A stretch of DNA of 64,000 nucleotides from an uncultured Pelagibacteraceae bacterium (GCA_902582235.1 CACHQX010000001.1:190760-254759); one strand, 5' to 3'. Counted from the first letter of the stretch, positions 1-10,903 are shown. Made by a program: numbers and translations. The notes: a model not told the origin generated them from the letters alone.

Positions 1-481
<481 letters not shown>

Positions 482-2056
482 TTAAATTCCTTTTACTTTT
501 TGGTGTTTAATACTTTCATTCATGGCTTTTTTCTCTCGCTTTATTAACATTTTATTCAGAGCATTCAAGTAAGCATTTGCTGAAGCGACTAGTGTATCAG
601 TATCTGCAGATTGTCCAACAGTAGATCTATCATTTTCCTCAATCTTGACACTTACTGTTGCCTGAGCGTCAGTCCCTTCTGTTACAGCATGAACTTGATA
701 CAATAAAAGTTTCATGTCATGAGGATATAGCGCTTTGATACACTTGAATGTCGCATCAACAGGGCCATCTCCTGTCTGTGAAGTTTTTTTAATTTCGCCA
801 AAGACATCCAGTGTCATCTCAGCTTTTTGGGGTTCACCAGTACCTGCGAAAACCTTCAACGATTTTAGGTTGATCGCATTTATTTTATTGTCAATTATTA
901 AGCTATCATCTACTAAAGCAATGATATCTTCATCGTAAACATGCTTTTTCTTGTCAGCCAAAACTTTAAATTTTCCAAATGCTGCTTGTACAACATCATC
1001 TGTTAGGTCTGAATATCCTAAATCACTTAACTTATCTTTAAATGCATGCCTACCAGAGTGCTTACCCATTACTAAAGATGTTTTTTTAACACCAACACTT
1101 TCTGGTGTCATAATTTCGTATGTCTCTCTATTTTTTAACATTCCATCTTGATGAATTCCTGACTCATGCGCAAAAGCATTTTTACCAACTATCGCTTTAT
1201 TAAATTGAACTGGAAATCCAGTAGCATTTGAAACAATCTTTGAAGCTTTACTAATGAGTTCTGTTTTAATTCCTGTTTCGTATGGCATTAAATCATTCCT
1301 TGTTTTAATAGCCATCACAATCTCCTCTAACGCAGCGTTACCTGCTCTCTCTCCAATTCCATTTATAGTGCATTCAATTTGTCTAACACCTGCTGACAAA
1401 CCTGCTAAAGCGTTGGCAACAGCTAAACCTAAGTCGTTGTGACAATGTGCTGATATGATTGCCTTATCAATGTTTGGCACATTATTTTTTATGTGTTTTA
1501 TTGTCCGAGCGAATTCTTCGGGAATTGAATATCCAACAGTGTCAGGAATATTAATTGTTGTTGCTCCACATTTAATTGCCAACTCAATTGTTTTACACAT
1601 AAAATCTAAATCTGTTCTTGTTCCATCTTCACAAGACCATTCCACATCATTAGTAAATTTTCTTGCATAGGTAACACTTTCTTTTATTGCATCTAAAACT
1701 TGATCGTTAGTCATATCAAGTTTATGTTTCATATGAACTGGACTTGTAGAAATAAAAGTATGGATTCTAAATCTTTTTGCAAACTTAAGTGACTCATGAC
1801 ACGCATCTATATCTTTTTTTAATGCTCTTGATAAACCACACGGTATAGAATTCTTGACACTTTTACTTATCTCTGAAACTGCTTCAAAATCACCTGGAGA
1901 CGAAATTGGAAATCCTGCCTCAATTATATCAATTCCCATCTCATCAAACACTCGAGAAATTTGAATTTTTTCCTCAACACTCATTGAGGCGCCAGGTGAC
2001 TGCTCACCATCTCTCATTGTTGTATCGAAGATAAAAACTTTTTCTTTGTCGCTCAT
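482..2056 (-). CDS. leuA: 2-isopropylmalate synthase
   Basis: LeuA condenses acetyl-CoA with 2-oxoisovalerate, the first committed step of leucine synthesis. The product is 524 aa, close to the roughly 520 aa of the long bacterial form. It begins with the HMGL-like TIM-barrel signature FDTTMRDGEQSPG (catalytic Arg15 and metal-binding Asp16). It carries the metal-ligand motif SAHCHNDLGLAVAN and the GIGERAGNA loop, and ends in a LeuA dimer/allosteric region (about residues 390-505), so leucine feedback inhibition is likely. It lies 91 bp after ilvC and directly before mreB, which completes a compact branched-chain amino acid block ilvB-ilvN-ilvC-leuA. Confidence 0.97.
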   Translation of the reverse strand: MSDKEKVFIFDTTMRDGEQSPGASMSVEEKIQISRVFDEMGIDIIEAGFPISSPGDFEAVSEISKSVKNSIPCGLSRALKKDIDACHESLKFAKRFRIHTFISTSPVHMKHKLDMTNDQVLDAIKESVTYARKFTNDVEWSCEDGTRTDLDFMCKTIELAIKCGATTINIPDTVGYSIPEEFARTIKHIKNNVPNIDKAIISAHCHNDLGLAVANALAGLSAGVRQIECTINGIGERAGNAALEEIVMAIKTRNDLMPYETGIKTELISKASKIVSNATGFPVQFNKAIVGKNAFAHESGIHQDGMLKNRETYEIMTPESVGVKKTSLVMGKHSGRHAFKDKLSDLGYSDLTDDVVQAAFGKFKVLADKKKHVYDEDIIALVDDSLIIDNKINAINLKSLKVFAGTGEPQKAEMTLDVFGEIKKTSQTGDGPVDATFKCIKALYPHDMKLLLYQVHAVTEGTDAQATVSVKIEENDRSTVGQSADTDTLVASANAYLNALNKMLIKREKKAMNESIKHQKVKGI

Positions 2057-2147
2057 AAAATACCAATTTTAATTAGGAGATAATACATCCTCTAGCATAG
2101 ATTGTAAATTAAAGAGTTATCAATTTTTTTAAAAATAAGTATTTTAT

Positions 2148-3185
<1,038 letters not shown>

Positions 3186-3734
3186 TTATTTAAAAACTTC
3201 AGCCCCTCTAGTCATTGCTACAGCACCAGTTCTCGATACACTTACTAAACCAGTCTTTTTAAGATCATTCATTATAGTATCTATCTCTCTTCTTAAAGCA
3301 GTAATTTGTATTACTACTGATTTATTTGTTTTATCTAATACAACGGGATTAAATTTTTTGCAAAACTTAATAGCTTTCTTTCTTCTAATGTTATTGCCCA
3401 CAATCTTTAGTAAAGCCATTTCTTTAAAAATTATTTTCTTATCACCCCTCATAAAATCAGCAACTTTATGAACGGGCACTAATTTTCCTAATTGAAGTTT
3501 AATCTGCTCTATAACTTGTGGTGTACCAGTGGTAACTATTGTAATTCTTGAAATGTTTAATTTAGAGTCAACTTCAGCAACTGCTAAAGACTCGATGTTG
3601 TATCCTCTTCCAGAAAATAGACCAACAACTCTTGCTAAAACACCTGCTTCATTATCAACCCAAACAACAATAACATGTGTATCACTTTTTTGTTTTTTTC
3701 CAGGGATGCTATAAGCTGATTTAGGTTTTGACAT
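3186..3734 (-). CDS. ilvN: Acetolactate synthase small (regulatory) subunit
   Basis: This is the regulatory subunit of acetohydroxyacid synthase; it activates the catalytic subunit and carries valine feedback sensitivity. The 182-aa product has an N-terminal ACT domain (VWVDNEAGVLARVVGLFSGRGYN, about residues 24-46) and a C-terminal ALS_ss domain (about residues 100-175), the usual IlvH/IlvN layout. About 20 extra residues precede the ACT domain. Its ATG overlaps the ilvB stop by one base (TAATG), so the two subunits are probably translationally coupled. Confidence 0.95.
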   Translation of the reverse strand: MSKPKSAYSIPGKKQKSDTHVIVVWVDNEAGVLARVVGLFSGRGYNIESLAVAEVDSKLNISRITIVTTGTPQVIEQIKLQLGKLVPVHKVADFMRGDKKIIFKEMALLKIVGNNIRRKKAIKFCKKFNPVVLDKTNKSVVIQITALRREIDTIMNDLKKTGLVSVSRTGAVAMTRGAEVFK

Positions 3735-5500
3735 TAAACTAAAGTTTTTCCTTTTCCAGTAATCTTATTTTCTTTTTGATCATTTGGACCTAACAACATT
3801 TGGTTATGTGGTTTACCAGATGGTATCATTGGAAAACAATTTTCTTCTTTGTCAACTAGACAATCAAAAATAACGGGTTTATTTACATTTATCATTTCTT
3901 TTATTTTTTCATCAAGTTCATCAGGAGTTTTGGCCCTTATACCGACACATCCATAAGCTTCAGCTAGTTTTACAAAATCTGGAAGCGCTGCAGTGTAACT
4001 TTCTGAATAATTTTTTTCGTGAAGAAGTTCCTGCCATTGTCTAACCATTCCCATATACTCGTTGTTTAAAATAAAAATTTTAATAGGTAAATTATATTGA
4101 ACTGCTGTAGACATTTCTTGTATTGTCATTAACACAGAGGCCTCTCCCGCAATATCAACCACCAATTTATCAGGATGTGCAATTTGAACACCAACTGCTG
4201 CGGGCAATCCGTATCCCATTGTTCCTAAACCTCCAGAAGTCATCCATCTGTTTGGTTTATTAAATTTATAATGTTGCGCTGCCCACATTTGATGTTGGCC
4301 TACTTCAGTAGTTATATAAGTATCTTTATCTTTTGTAAGCTCATACAATCTTTGAATAGCGTGTTGTGGTTTTATGGTTTTATCACTGTTTATAAAATTA
4401 AGTGAGTTCACCGATCTCCATTCGGAAATTTTCTCCCACCATTTTGAAGTTTTTTCTTTATTAGAACTTGCAAAATTTGGATTCTTTTTCTTTAGAGTCT
4501 TTATTACCGAAAGCATCACCTCAGAAACATCACCGACAATTGGTAAATCAACTTTTACATTTTTATTGATAGATGATGGATCGATATCTATATGAACCTT
4601 TTTCGATTTTGGTGAAAACTCATCTATCTTTCCAGTTATTCTATCATCAAACCTTGCACCAATGTTAATCATCAAATCACAATCATGCATTGCATTGTTT
4701 GCTTCATAAGTTCCGTGCATACCAAGCATTCCTAAAAATTGATTATCATCCCCAGGATATGATCCTAAGCCCTGTAAAGTAGAAGTTATCGGAAAACCTG
4801 TAAGTGATACTAGTTCTCTTAATAACTCGCTAGCTTTTGGTCCAGAATTAATTACACCTCCGCCAGTATATAATATTGGTCTTGATGAATTTACCATTAA
4901 CTTTACAAGTTGATCAATTTCACTTTGATTAAATTTGCTATGAATTTTGCCATTTAGTTTTTTTCTTTTGATTGAACTAACATATTTTGTTTTTTGAAAC
5001 TGAATATCTTTTGGTATATCAACTAGAACAGGTCCTGGTCTTCCTGTTGTGGCAACTTCAAAGGCCTTATGTATAATTTTTGATAAGTCTTTAACATCCT
5101 TTACAAGCCAATTATGTTTTGTGCATGGCCTTGTAATTCCTGTTGTGTCACACTCTTGAAACGCATCTGTGCCGATTAAATGAGTGGGAACTTGTCCAGA
5201 TATACAAACTAATGGTATTGAGTCCATGTATGCATCTGTCAAAGCAGTAACAGCATTAGTTGCTCCTGGTCCAGAAGTAACCAATACTACTCCAGGCTTA
5301 CCGGAAGACCTTGCGTATCCTTCTGCTGCATGTCCCGCACCTTGTTCATGTCTTACTAAAATATGTTTTATACTTTCGTGATTTTTTAATTCATCATAAA
5401 TTGGAAGAACCGCACCACCAGGATAACCAAATATATATTCTACGTCTTGATCCTCAAGACATTTGAAAACAATTTCTGCACCTGAATATAATTTAGACAT
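3734..5500 (-). CDS. ilvB: Acetolactate synthase large (catalytic) subunit
   Basis: This is the thiamine-diphosphate, FAD-dependent catalytic subunit that condenses two pyruvates, or pyruvate with 2-oxobutyrate. The 588-aa product is full length. The N-terminal TPP domain has the activating glutamate in RHEQGAGHAAEGYAR; the central domain and the C-terminal TPP/Mg domain (NNEYMGMVRQWQ) follow. One residue is odd: the Mg/TPP motif, normally GDAS or GDGS, reads AGEAS, so the metal-ligand Asp is Glu; I checked this against the nucleotides. The ATG is abutted by an inverted repeat (5501-5536) that may control it. It lies 49 bp after miaA on the same strand. Confidence 0.96.
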   Translation of the reverse strand: MSKLYSGAEIVFKCLEDQDVEYIFGYPGGAVLPIYDELKNHESIKHILVRHEQGAGHAAEGYARSSGKPGVVLVTSGPGATNAVTALTDAYMDSIPLVCISGQVPTHLIGTDAFQECDTTGITRPCTKHNWLVKDVKDLSKIIHKAFEVATTGRPGPVLVDIPKDIQFQKTKYVSSIKRKKLNGKIHSKFNQSEIDQLVKLMVNSSRPILYTGGGVINSGPKASELLRELVSLTGFPITSTLQGLGSYPGDDNQFLGMLGMHGTYEANNAMHDCDLMINIGARFDDRITGKIDEFSPKSKKVHIDIDPSSINKNVKVDLPIVGDVSEVMLSVIKTLKKKNPNFASSNKEKTSKWWEKISEWRSVNSLNFINSDKTIKPQHAIQRLYELTKDKDTYITTEVGQHQMWAAQHYKFNKPNRWMTSGGLGTMGYGLPAAVGVQIAHPDKLVVDIAGEASVLMTIQEMSTAVQYNLPIKIFILNNEYMGMVRQWQELLHEKNYSESYTAALPDFVKLAEAYGCVGIRAKTPDELDEKIKEMINVNKPVIFDCLVDKEENCFPMIPSGKPHNQMLLGPNDQKENKITGKGKTLV

Positions 5501-5536
5501 TTGGCCAATCTAGCTGAAGTTGAGCTAATTGGTCAA
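5501..5536 (-). promoter_or_regulatory. Inverted repeat immediately upstream of the ilvB start codon
   Basis: On the minus strand the 36 bases just before the ilvB ATG form a hairpin. The left arm TTGACCAATTAGCT pairs with the right arm AGCTAGATTGGCCAA around a 7-base loop. That is about 14 pairs with one A-C mismatch and one bulged G. The right arm ends at the base before ATG and there is no Shine-Dalgarno. It could be a translation-control stem-loop, an operator palindrome or an attenuation element; the sequence alone does not decide. Confidence 0.55.
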
Positions 5537-5549
5537 GTTTTAGCAGAAA

Positions 5550-6461
5550 TTATTTTAAAATTTTTTTGAATGGATTTTTTGATTTTGGATCAATTTTGTG
5601 CCAATTAATCATATGACCTCGAGACCAAGTACTCTGTCTTTTGGCGTATTGTCTAGTTTTTATTAATATCTGTTCTTTAATATCCTTCAATTCAGCTTTT
5701 TTACTTAAATAAGAGTTAATCTCTTTAATACCAATCACATGATTAACGGTATTCAGTTTGTTAATTTTAATGAGATTGAATTTCTTTACTTCTTTTATGG
5801 CTCCTAAATCGAACATCCTATCAATTCTTTTTTCGATATTTTTTATTAATTTGTCTCTTGGATAATCCACATAAGTCATCACAAACTCATTCTTATCGAA
5901 AAAGGTCTTTGTTTCTTTAAACCATTTGTATAATGATTTTTTTGTAAGCTTTTTAACTTCGTATGCTCTTATTGATCTATTAACATCATTTGAATTAATA
6001 AATTTTTTAGATACAGGATCTAATTTAACTAATTTTTTATAAAATTGCTCCTGGCCTAATTCGTTGTGAAGCTTAAGTATCTTGTTTTTTTCTGAAAGTT
6101 TGAACTTTGGAATTCTTACTAGCCCATCCACTAAAGCTTTAAAATAAAGACCAGTTCCACCTACAATAATTGGGATCTTTTTCTTTTTTCTAATTAAATT
6201 TATTATTTTGATACATTCTTTGAGCCATTGACCTGTTGAAAATCTTTTTCGTACATCAATAATGCCGAATAAATGATGTTTAATTTTTTTTTGATCTTTT
6301 TCTGAAGGCCTTGCTGTAAGTATTTTAAGCTGCTTATAAACCTGCATACTGTCAGCATTAACGATTTCTCCATTAATTTTTTTCGCTAAGTTGATTGCTA
6401 TTTTTGATTTTCCTGAAGCTGTTGGTCCAGCTATAAGAATGATTTTGGACTTGTAGTCCAT
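5550..6461 (-). CDS. miaA: tRNA dimethylallyltransferase
   Basis: MiaA prenylates A37 of tRNAs that read UNN codons, using dimethylallyl diphosphate. The 303-aa product has the P-loop IAGPTASGKSKIA (about residues 10-22), then NADSMQVYKQLKILTARPS, GGTGLYFKALVDG and a C-terminal RQYAKRQSTWSRG block, all in the order of the family. Its stop is one base away from nothing but the ilvB leader, and its ATG sits one base after the protease gene stop, so it belongs to the hflK-to-ilv transcription run. Confidence 0.96.
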   Translation of the reverse strand: MDYKSKIILIAGPTASGKSKIAINLAKKINGEIVNADSMQVYKQLKILTARPSEKDQKKIKHHLFGIIDVRKRFSTGQWLKECIKIINLIRKKKKIPIIVGGTGLYFKALVDGLVRIPKFKLSEKNKILKLHNELGQEQFYKKLVKLDPVSKKFINSNDVNRSIRAYEVKKLTKKSLYKWFKETKTFFDKNEFVMTYVDYPRDKLIKNIEKRIDRMFDLGAIKEVKKFNLIKINKLNTVNHVIGIKEINSYLSKKAELKDIKEQILIKTRQYAKRQSTWSRGHMINWHKIDPKSKNPFKKILK

Positions 6462-6462
6462 G

Positions 6463-7860
6463 TTATTTTAATTTGACACCTATATATCTTTTTTGATTTT
6501 GATCATTAATTACAGCTATTAAAATCGTTTTACTTGAAGTCTTTAGGGCTGCATTTACTAAATTATTAAGTTCTGTTGCACTCTTAATATTTCTTTTTTG
6601 AGCTTCGACTATTAAATCACCAACTTTTAGATAATTAATAGGACTTTCTGTGTCTATCTTTGTTATAACAACTCCAGTTGTGTTTAGTGGAATTTTTTTC
6701 TCTACTAAGTCATCTCTTGTTATTTTTCTTACTTCAATTTTTAAACCGTCTATAAAAGTTGCTTTAGGTTTTGTTGGTTTTTCTGCTTTAAAGTCCTCAG
6801 AAGTCTCTAATCTTCCTAAAGTAATTTTTTTTATAATTTCTTTTTTATTTCTCCAAATCTTTACATTTACGACTTTTCCAACTTTTGTTTGTGCAACAAT
6901 TAATGGAAGTTCTTGCATCTCATTAATCTTTTTACCATCAAACTCTAAAATTATATCACCATCCTTTATCCCAGCTTTATCTGATGGGCTACCCGGTGCA
7001 ACACTTGCAACTAATGCACCTCGAGCTTTTTTCAATTTTTCTACATCTGCTATTTCTTTGGTGACTGTTTGTATTCTTACTCCTAACCAACCTCTTTTTG
7101 TTTCACCAAATTCTAAAAGTTGATCTATTACTAGTTTGGCACTATTTGATGGTATAGCAAATCCAATACCGATGGATCCTGATTGACCTAATATAGCAGT
7201 ATTAATTCCTATTACTTCTCCTTTCATGTTAAATAGAGGACCTCCAGAATTTCCCGAGTTTATAGATGCATCCGTTTGAATAAAATCTTCATAACGCGCC
7301 ATACCAATATTTCTATTTCTTGCTGAAACTATTCCTGCAGTTACAGTTCCTCCTAATCCAAATGGATTTCCAATTGCTATTACCCAATCTCCAATTCTTG
7401 CAGTATCAGAGTTTCCAAACTTTACTGTTTCAAATTTGTCATCTGTAATTATTTGTAGAACTGCAATATCAGATAAAGGGTCAGTTCCTAAAATTTTTGC
7501 TTTATATTCTTTATCACCATTTGCTCTTATGAATATATCTTCTGCACCTTGGATCACATGGTTATTAGTTATAACAATTCCTTTTTTATCAATTATAAAG
7601 CCTGAGCCTAGTGCGCTTGATTTTCTTTTTTGAGGTGTTCCAAACTCTTTAAACATGTCTTCGAAAGGTGATCCTGGTGGGAATTCAAATGGGAAAGGAT
7701 TTACGTTTTTAACAACAGTTGTAGATGTTGAGATATTTACAACCGCTGGCATTAACTTTTCAGTTAAATCAGCAAATGAGGCGGGTCTTTCTTGTGAAAT
7801 TGCTGAGTGACTGAATAATACAAAAACTATGATTGAAAATATCGATCTGAGGTCCCTCAT
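6463..7860 (-). CDS. Do-type periplasmic serine protease (DegP/DegQ/MucD family)
   Basis: This is a trypsin-fold protease-chaperone of the HtrA family for envelope protein quality control. The 465-aa product begins with a signal peptide (about residues 1-22, cleavage after SHSAIS). The catalytic His lies in ITNNHVIQGA, the Asp in DPLSDIAVLQI and the Ser in GNSGGPLFN. Two PDZ domains follow (about residues 260-350 and 370-460); the first holds GWLGVRIQ and GSPSDKAGIKDGD. Its place behind hflK-hflC and the DUF2065 gene is a common alphaproteobacterial arrangement. Which paralogue name applies (degP, degQ or mucD) cannot be settled here. Confidence 0.93.
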   Translation of the reverse strand: MRDLRSIFSIIVFVLFSHSAISQERPASFADLTEKLMPAVVNISTSTTVVKNVNPFPFEFPPGSPFEDMFKEFGTPQKRKSSALGSGFIIDKKGIVITNNHVIQGAEDIFIRANGDKEYKAKILGTDPLSDIAVLQIITDDKFETVKFGNSDTARIGDWVIAIGNPFGLGGTVTAGIVSARNRNIGMARYEDFIQTDASINSGNSGGPLFNMKGEVIGINTAILGQSGSIGIGFAIPSNSAKLVIDQLLEFGETKRGWLGVRIQTVTKEIADVEKLKKARGALVASVAPGSPSDKAGIKDGDIILEFDGKKINEMQELPLIVAQTKVGKVVNVKIWRNKKEIIKKITLGRLETSEDFKAEKPTKPKATFIDGLKIEVRKITRDDLVEKKIPLNTTGVVITKIDTESPINYLKVGDLIVEAQKRNIKSATELNNLVNAALKTSSKTILIAVINDQNQKRYIGVKLK

Positions 7861-7865
7861 TATCT

Positions 7866-8051
7866 TTATCCTTTAATAAACCATATTATAAAGAAACCAA
7901 TTAAAACAAATATAATTCCACCTAATCTTAATTGTTTATCGTTAATCATTTTTAATTTTTCTAACATACTTTTCATTTTTGAGGGAAATAAGGCATAAAG
8001 AATTCCCTCTATAAAGAGAAATAAACCTAAAGCGACAATTAAGTCGTCCAT
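7866..8051 (-). CDS. Small DUF2065 (YjeT-like) inner-membrane protein
   Basis: This 61-aa protein has two predicted transmembrane helices (about residues 4-22 and 43-59) separated by a short basic loop (KMKSMLEKLK) and a GG pair before the second helix. Size, topology and position directly after hflC match the DUF2065/YjeT family, which flanks hflKC in many proteobacteria. The function is unknown; membership in the HflKC locus suggests membrane protein quality control. It sits 4 bp from hflC and 5 bp from the protease gene. Confidence 0.8.
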   Translation of the reverse strand: MDDLIVALGLFLFIEGILYALFPSKMKSMLEKLKMINDKQLRLGGIIFVLIGFFIIWFIKG

Positions 8052-8055
8052 TCTA

Positions 8056-8922
8056 CTATTGTTTGATTTGTGCTTTTACGTTTCCGAAGAATTTGAAAAA
8101 TTCACTATCGGGTGACATTATAAGTGAAGTTTCACCGCCTATTAATGCTCTTTCATAAGCTTGCATCGCTCTATAGAATGCAAAAAATTCCGCATCTTTT
8201 CCAAAAGCATCAGCAAATATTTTATTACGCTGACCATCACCTTCACCCTTCATGATCTCTGATTTTTTTTGTGCCTCTGCAAGAATTACTGTGACCTCTT
8301 TATCAGCTGTAGATGTAATTGTTACAGCCATCTCTGCTCCTTTTGCTCTAAACTCTTTTGCTTCCCTCTCCCTTTCAGTTTGCATTCTTCTATAAATTGC
8401 ATCACTGTTTGCTTGAGGTAAGTCTGCTCTTTTAATTCTTACATCAACTATTTTTATACCAAAGTTTTGTGCCTCATTATTAACTCCCTCTTGAATAAGA
8501 GTCATTTGTTTATTTCTATCCTCTGATAATAAAGTTTGCAGTTCTTGAGTACCTAAAACACTTCTTATTCTTGAGTTAATAATTGTTGATAATCTTGATC
8601 TAGCAACTCTTTCATTTCCAACAGAGATATAAAATTTTAATGGATCCACAATTTGAAATCTTGCAAATGCATCAACAATTAGTCTTTTTTGATCTGATGC
8701 AATAACTTCCTCTGGTGGAGCATCAAGGTTTAAAATTCTCTTATCTAAAAATACAACGTTTTGTATAAATGGTAGCTTAAAGTTTAAACCTGGCTTCAGT
8801 AAAATTCTTTTTGGATCACCAAATTGAAGAACTATTGCTTGATTTACTTCTTTTACAATGAAGACTGAAAAGAATGCTGTCAAAGCAAGAACACCAATTA
8901 CTGGAAGTATAATTTTTTTCAT
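8056..8922 (-). CDS. hflC: HflC, SPFH/Band 7 modulator of FtsH protease
   Basis: HflC forms, with HflK, the large membrane cage around the FtsH protease. The 288-aa product has one N-terminal membrane helix (about residues 5-22), then the SPFH domain (INQAIVLQFGDPKR, LLKPGLNFKLPF, RFQIVDPLKFY). A charged coiled-coil stretch follows (REREAKEFRAKGAEMA, about residues 185-235). Length and order agree with the family. It starts immediately after the hflK stop with no spacer, so the pair is co-translated. Confidence 0.95.
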   Translation of the reverse strand: MKKIILPVIGVLALTAFFSVFIVKEVNQAIVLQFGDPKRILLKPGLNFKLPFIQNVVFLDKRILNLDAPPEEVIASDQKRLIVDAFARFQIVDPLKFYISVGNERVARSRLSTIINSRIRSVLGTQELQTLLSEDRNKQMTLIQEGVNNEAQNFGIKIVDVRIKRADLPQANSDAIYRRMQTEREREAKEFRAKGAEMAVTITSTADKEVTVILAEAQKKSEIMKGEGDGQRNKIFADAFGKDAEFFAFYRAMQAYERALIGGETSLIMSPDSEFFKFFGNVKAQIKQ

Positions 8923-10023
8923 TTAGTTCGTTTTCTTTTTTAGTTCTGGAAGTGGCAAGTAAGGAACAACCCCTGAACCTGCATTCTTCTCTATTATAAC
9001 TTTATCAATGTCTGCTAAAACTTTTTCCATTGTTTCAAGATACATTCTTTCTTGTGTAACTTGTTTTGCATTTTTGTACTCATCAAAGATAGCTGTAAAT
9101 CTACTTGCTTCACCTTCTGCTTTTGCAACAACTTCTTTTTTATATGCCTCAGCGGCTTGTAAAATTTTTTCAGCTTCACCCCTTGCTCTTGGAATTACAT
9201 CATTAGCGTAAGCCTCAGCTTCGTTTTTAGATCTTTCCATGTCAGCTCTTGCAGCCTGTACATCTCTAAAAGCATCGATTACCTGGTCTGGTGGGTCTGC
9301 TTTTTGTGTTTGAACCTGAGTTATTTGTATTCCGCTCTGATACTCGTCTAAAATATTTTGAATTATCTCACTTGCATCAATTTCTATTTGTGATCTTCCT
9401 TCAGTCAAAATTGGTTGAATATCACTTCTGGCAATTACTTCTCTCATTGCTGTTTCTGCTGCAGCTTTAACTGTTCCTTCAGGATCTTGAATTTTGAATA
9501 AAAAGTTTCCTGCATCTTTTATTACCCAGAAAACTGAAAAATCTATATTAACAATATTTTCGTCTCCCGTTAACATTAAACTCTCTTCTGGAACATCAGC
9601 TACAACACCTGATGTAAAACCTGTATCTCTTTCCGATCTGAAACCAATATCAATTCTATTAACTTTTGTTACTTTTGGAGTTAATACGCTCTCTACTGGA
9701 AAAGGTATATGGTAATTTAATCCAGGTTGTGTAGTAGAAACAAATTTTCCAAATCTTAAAACCACACCTTGTTCATCTGGTAAAACTCTATAAAGTCCAC
9801 TTAGTGCCCAGACAATAATTAAAATTGTAAGACCAAAAACTATTGGTTTACCTCCGCCTGAAGTTCCGCCGGGAAGAAATTTATTTATTTTATCTTGAAG
9901 ATTTTTTATTAATTCATCTATGTTTGGAGGTGTTGGACCTCTTCTTCCAGATCCATTTCCTGAACCTCCTCCTGGGGGTGATCCCCATGGACTTCCACCT
10001 CTACCTCTAAAATCATCAACCAT
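8923..10023 (-). CDS. hflK: HflK, SPFH/Band 7 modulator of FtsH protease
   Basis: This is the partner of HflC. The 366-aa product has a Gly/Pro-rich cytoplasmic N-terminus (GRGGSPWGSPPGGG) and a single membrane helix around residues 62-82. The SPFH domain includes GVVLRFGKFVSTTQPGLNYHIP, and a long coiled coil with VQAARADMERSKNEAEAYAN follows. This is the standard HflK layout, slightly shorter than the E. coli protein. It is the first gene of the minus-strand run; the 82-bp gap to the divergent mrp gene (10024-10105) should hold the promoters. Confidence 0.95.
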   Translation of the reverse strand: MVDDFRGRGGSPWGSPPGGGSGNGSGRRGPTPPNIDELIKNLQDKINKFLPGGTSGGGKPIVFGLTILIIVWALSGLYRVLPDEQGVVLRFGKFVSTTQPGLNYHIPFPVESVLTPKVTKVNRIDIGFRSERDTGFTSGVVADVPEESLMLTGDENIVNIDFSVFWVIKDAGNFLFKIQDPEGTVKAAAETAMREVIARSDIQPILTEGRSQIEIDASEIIQNILDEYQSGIQITQVQTQKADPPDQVIDAFRDVQAARADMERSKNEAEAYANDVIPRARGEAEKILQAAEAYKKEVVAKAEGEASRFTAIFDEYKNAKQVTQERMYLETMEKVLADIDKVIIEKNAGSGVVPYLPLPELKKKTN

Positions 10024-10105
10024 GACAATGTATATAATGTCTTTAATGTGAAAAACAAGTTAAGTATGCTAAAACATTGGTATAAATAGTGGACTTAATG
10101 AAGCA

Positions 10106-10903
10106 ATGATTGAAAAACCAAGAGCAAAAACCTTTACTAAAAACCCAATTATAGGTACTAAATTCACAATAGCAGTATCAAGCGCGAAAGGTGGAGTTGG
10201 AAAATCTACCTTCGCATCTAATCTTGCTTTAGCTTTAAAAAAGCAAGGATGTAAAGTTGGTCTACTAGATGCTGATATTTATGGTCCCTCGTTACCAAAA
10301 TTATTCGATATTGGAGACAAACCAGAAAGCGATGGTCAGAGATTAATTCCAATTTTAAAATATGATATTCAGTGTATGTCAATTGGATTTCTTACTGATG
10401 AGCAAACCCCTATGATTTGGAGGGGACCAATGGTCACCAGTGCAATAAAAACATTTACTCAAAAAGTTGCATGGAAAGATTTAGATTTTATTATCGTGGA
10501 TATGCCGCCTGGAACTGGTGATACTCAACTTACTTTTACTCAAGAAGTGAAAATGGATGGAGTGATAATAATTTCAACACCCCAAGAGATAGCCTTACAA
10601 GATGTAAAGAGAGGTATAAAAATGTTTGATAAGCTTGGAACAAAAATAATTGGATTAATTGATAACATGAGTTTTTTCAAAGGGGATGATGGAAAAAAAT
10701 ACTATATATTTGGAGAAGGTGGAGTAAAAAAAACTGCTGAAGAGTTTAAAAAAGATTTTTTGTGCGAAATCCCCCTTGATCCTGAGGTAGGTAAACAAGG
10801 TGATAAAGGAACACCAATTGTTGAAAGCAATCCAGAAAATGAGGTATCTAAGATTTATTTAGAGTTGGCTTCTAAAATTAAATCAATTTATCTTTTAAAC
10901 TAA
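10106..10903 (+). CDS. Mrp/ApbC/NBP35-type P-loop ATPase, Fe-S carrier family
   Basis: This SIMIBI-class ATPase is of the family that transfers Fe-S clusters. The 265-aa product has the deviant Walker [18 protein letters not shown] (about residues 28-44), then [28 protein letters not shown] and DVKRGIKMF. Two features are reduced. The N-terminal MIP18/DUF59 domain of longer Mrp proteins is absent. The CxxC normally found after NMS, where the bridging cluster binds, is missing: the segment reads [20 protein letters not shown] with no cysteine. ATPase identity is firm; Fe-S carrier activity is less certain. It overlaps thyX tail to tail by 26 bp. Confidence 0.88.
   Translation: MIEKPRAKTFTKNPIIGTKFTIAVSSAKGGVGKSTFASNLALALKKQGCKVGLLDADIYGPSLPKLFDIGDKPESDGQRLIPILKYDIQCMSIGFLTDEQTPMIWRGPMVTSAIKTFTQKVAWKDLDFIIVDMPPGTGDTQLTFTQEVKMDGVIIISTPQEIALQDVKRGIKMFDKLGTKIIGLIDNMSFFKGDDGKKYYIFGEGGVKKTAEEFKKDFLCEIPLDPEVGKQGDKGTPIVESNPENEVSKIYLELASKIKSIYLLN

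Noticed and set aside
2057-2147. Leader peptide or attenuator before leuA
   Set aside because: The 91-bp gap has no short ORF with a run of Leu, Val or Ile codons and no clear terminator hairpin.
6650-7123. 157-aa plus-strand ORF, and the other plus-strand ORFs inside minus-strand genes (e.g. 35237-35611, 39675-39992)
   Set aside because: They are antisense shadows of well-identified genes and show no recognisable domain or separate start signal.
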